Shown piece by piece: positions 6,799 through 6,977 of a DNA stretch of 6,977 bases. Both the position numbers and the translations under genes were made by a program. Within the stretch, counting starts at the first letter, position 1. Each line of letters starts with the position of its first letter. The DNA comes from UBA5078 sp041175045 (GTDB lineage Bacteria > Pseudomonadota > Gammaproteobacteria > Pseudomonadales > Pseudohongiellaceae). The stretch lies in assembly GCA_041175045.1 (NCBI GenBank), contig JBEDFR010000030.1, positions 1 through 6,977 of the forward strand. Reading direction: 5' to 3'. The notes under the pieces are model-generated. The model was not told the DNA's origin, did no database searches, and saw nothing but the letters and a program-made list of their open reading frames with translations.

Positions 6799-6977
6799 AT
6801 GCGTGCAGTGATCTATCTCGTTACCGGCGTCGGCCTCAGCGTCCTGCTGTGGCCGCCGCAACTGGCCTGCACGCTCGACCCTGCCTGCCTTGAGTCGGCA
6901 ACGCCCTCCCCGGTCTTCCCCTCACGCAGCGCCAACCCCGAGCTGCTGCAGACGGCACTGCTGCGCGGCACCAACCG
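6799..6977 (+). CDS. Hypothetical exported protein (3' partial)
   Basis: The ATG at 6799 is preceded by AGAGG (6789-6793) at a 5-nt spacing, and the frame stays open for 59 codons to the window edge. The protein starts MRAVIYLVTGVGLSVLLWPP, then QLACTLDPACLESATPS: one basic residue, a hydrophobic segment at about residues 3-18, then Pro and Cys residues. This looks like a signal peptide or membrane anchor. Cleavage near QLA|C is possible, but the lipobox is poor because Gln replaces the usual Leu at -3, so a lipoprotein is not assured. After a Ser/Pro-rich linker comes ANPELLQTALLRGTN, which could begin a helical domain. I do not recognise the family from this fragment. The gene appears to be the first intact one after the debris to its left. 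Confidence 0.5.
   Translation, partial: MRAVIYLVTGVGLSVLLWPPQLACTLDPACLESATPSPVFPSRSANPELLQTALLRGTN

Noticed and set aside
1..6977. CRISPR array, toxin-antitoxin, phage or transposase signatures
   Set aside because: No regularly spaced repeats, no terminal inverted repeats, and no matching protein motifs were seen on either strand.

Overview
The window looks like chromosomal DNA of a GC-rich Gram-negative proteobacterium. Two large outer-membrane proteins fill most of it, and the DUF1840 family, as I remember it, is mainly beta/gammaproteobacterial. A gammaproteobacterium of the Xanthomonadales/Nevskiales kind fits, but that placement is inference; no rRNA or tRNA is present to settle it.

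Layout. Positions 1-2127 (+) hold the 3' part of a gene for a DUF5916 outer-membrane protein: a CBM9-like N-terminal domain followed by a beta-barrel. Its 5' end lies outside the window. Positions 2201-5680 (-) hold a complete 1159-residue TonB-dependent receptor. These two genes converge on a 73-bp gap that contains a strong hairpin. Positions 5681-5961 form the receptor's upstream region, with a pair of 16-bp direct repeats exactly 50 bp apart and a short inverted repeat. Positions 5962-6282 (-) encode a small DUF1840 protein preceded by a very AT-rich patch. From about 6345 to 6700 there is no intact gene. That stretch holds an internally deleted scrap of ahpF (+) and a scrap of a LuxR/MalT-type regulator (-). 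A new gene with a signal-like N-terminus starts at 6799 (+) and runs off the right edge.

How the parts relate. The receptor imports a ligand across the outer membrane using TonB energy; its substrate cannot be read from the sequence. The DUF5916 protein is another envelope protein of unknown function, and the convergent arrangement does not show that the two are co-expressed. DUF1840 looks like an independent housekeeping-type small gene. The gene debris on the right suggests old deletion or rearrangement.

I do not see a defence system, CRISPR array, transposase, integrase or phage gene. The most useful leads are the repeat pair upstream of the receptor, a G9 tract inside the DUF5916 gene, the even set of eight cysteines in the receptor barrel, and the paired gene remnants.
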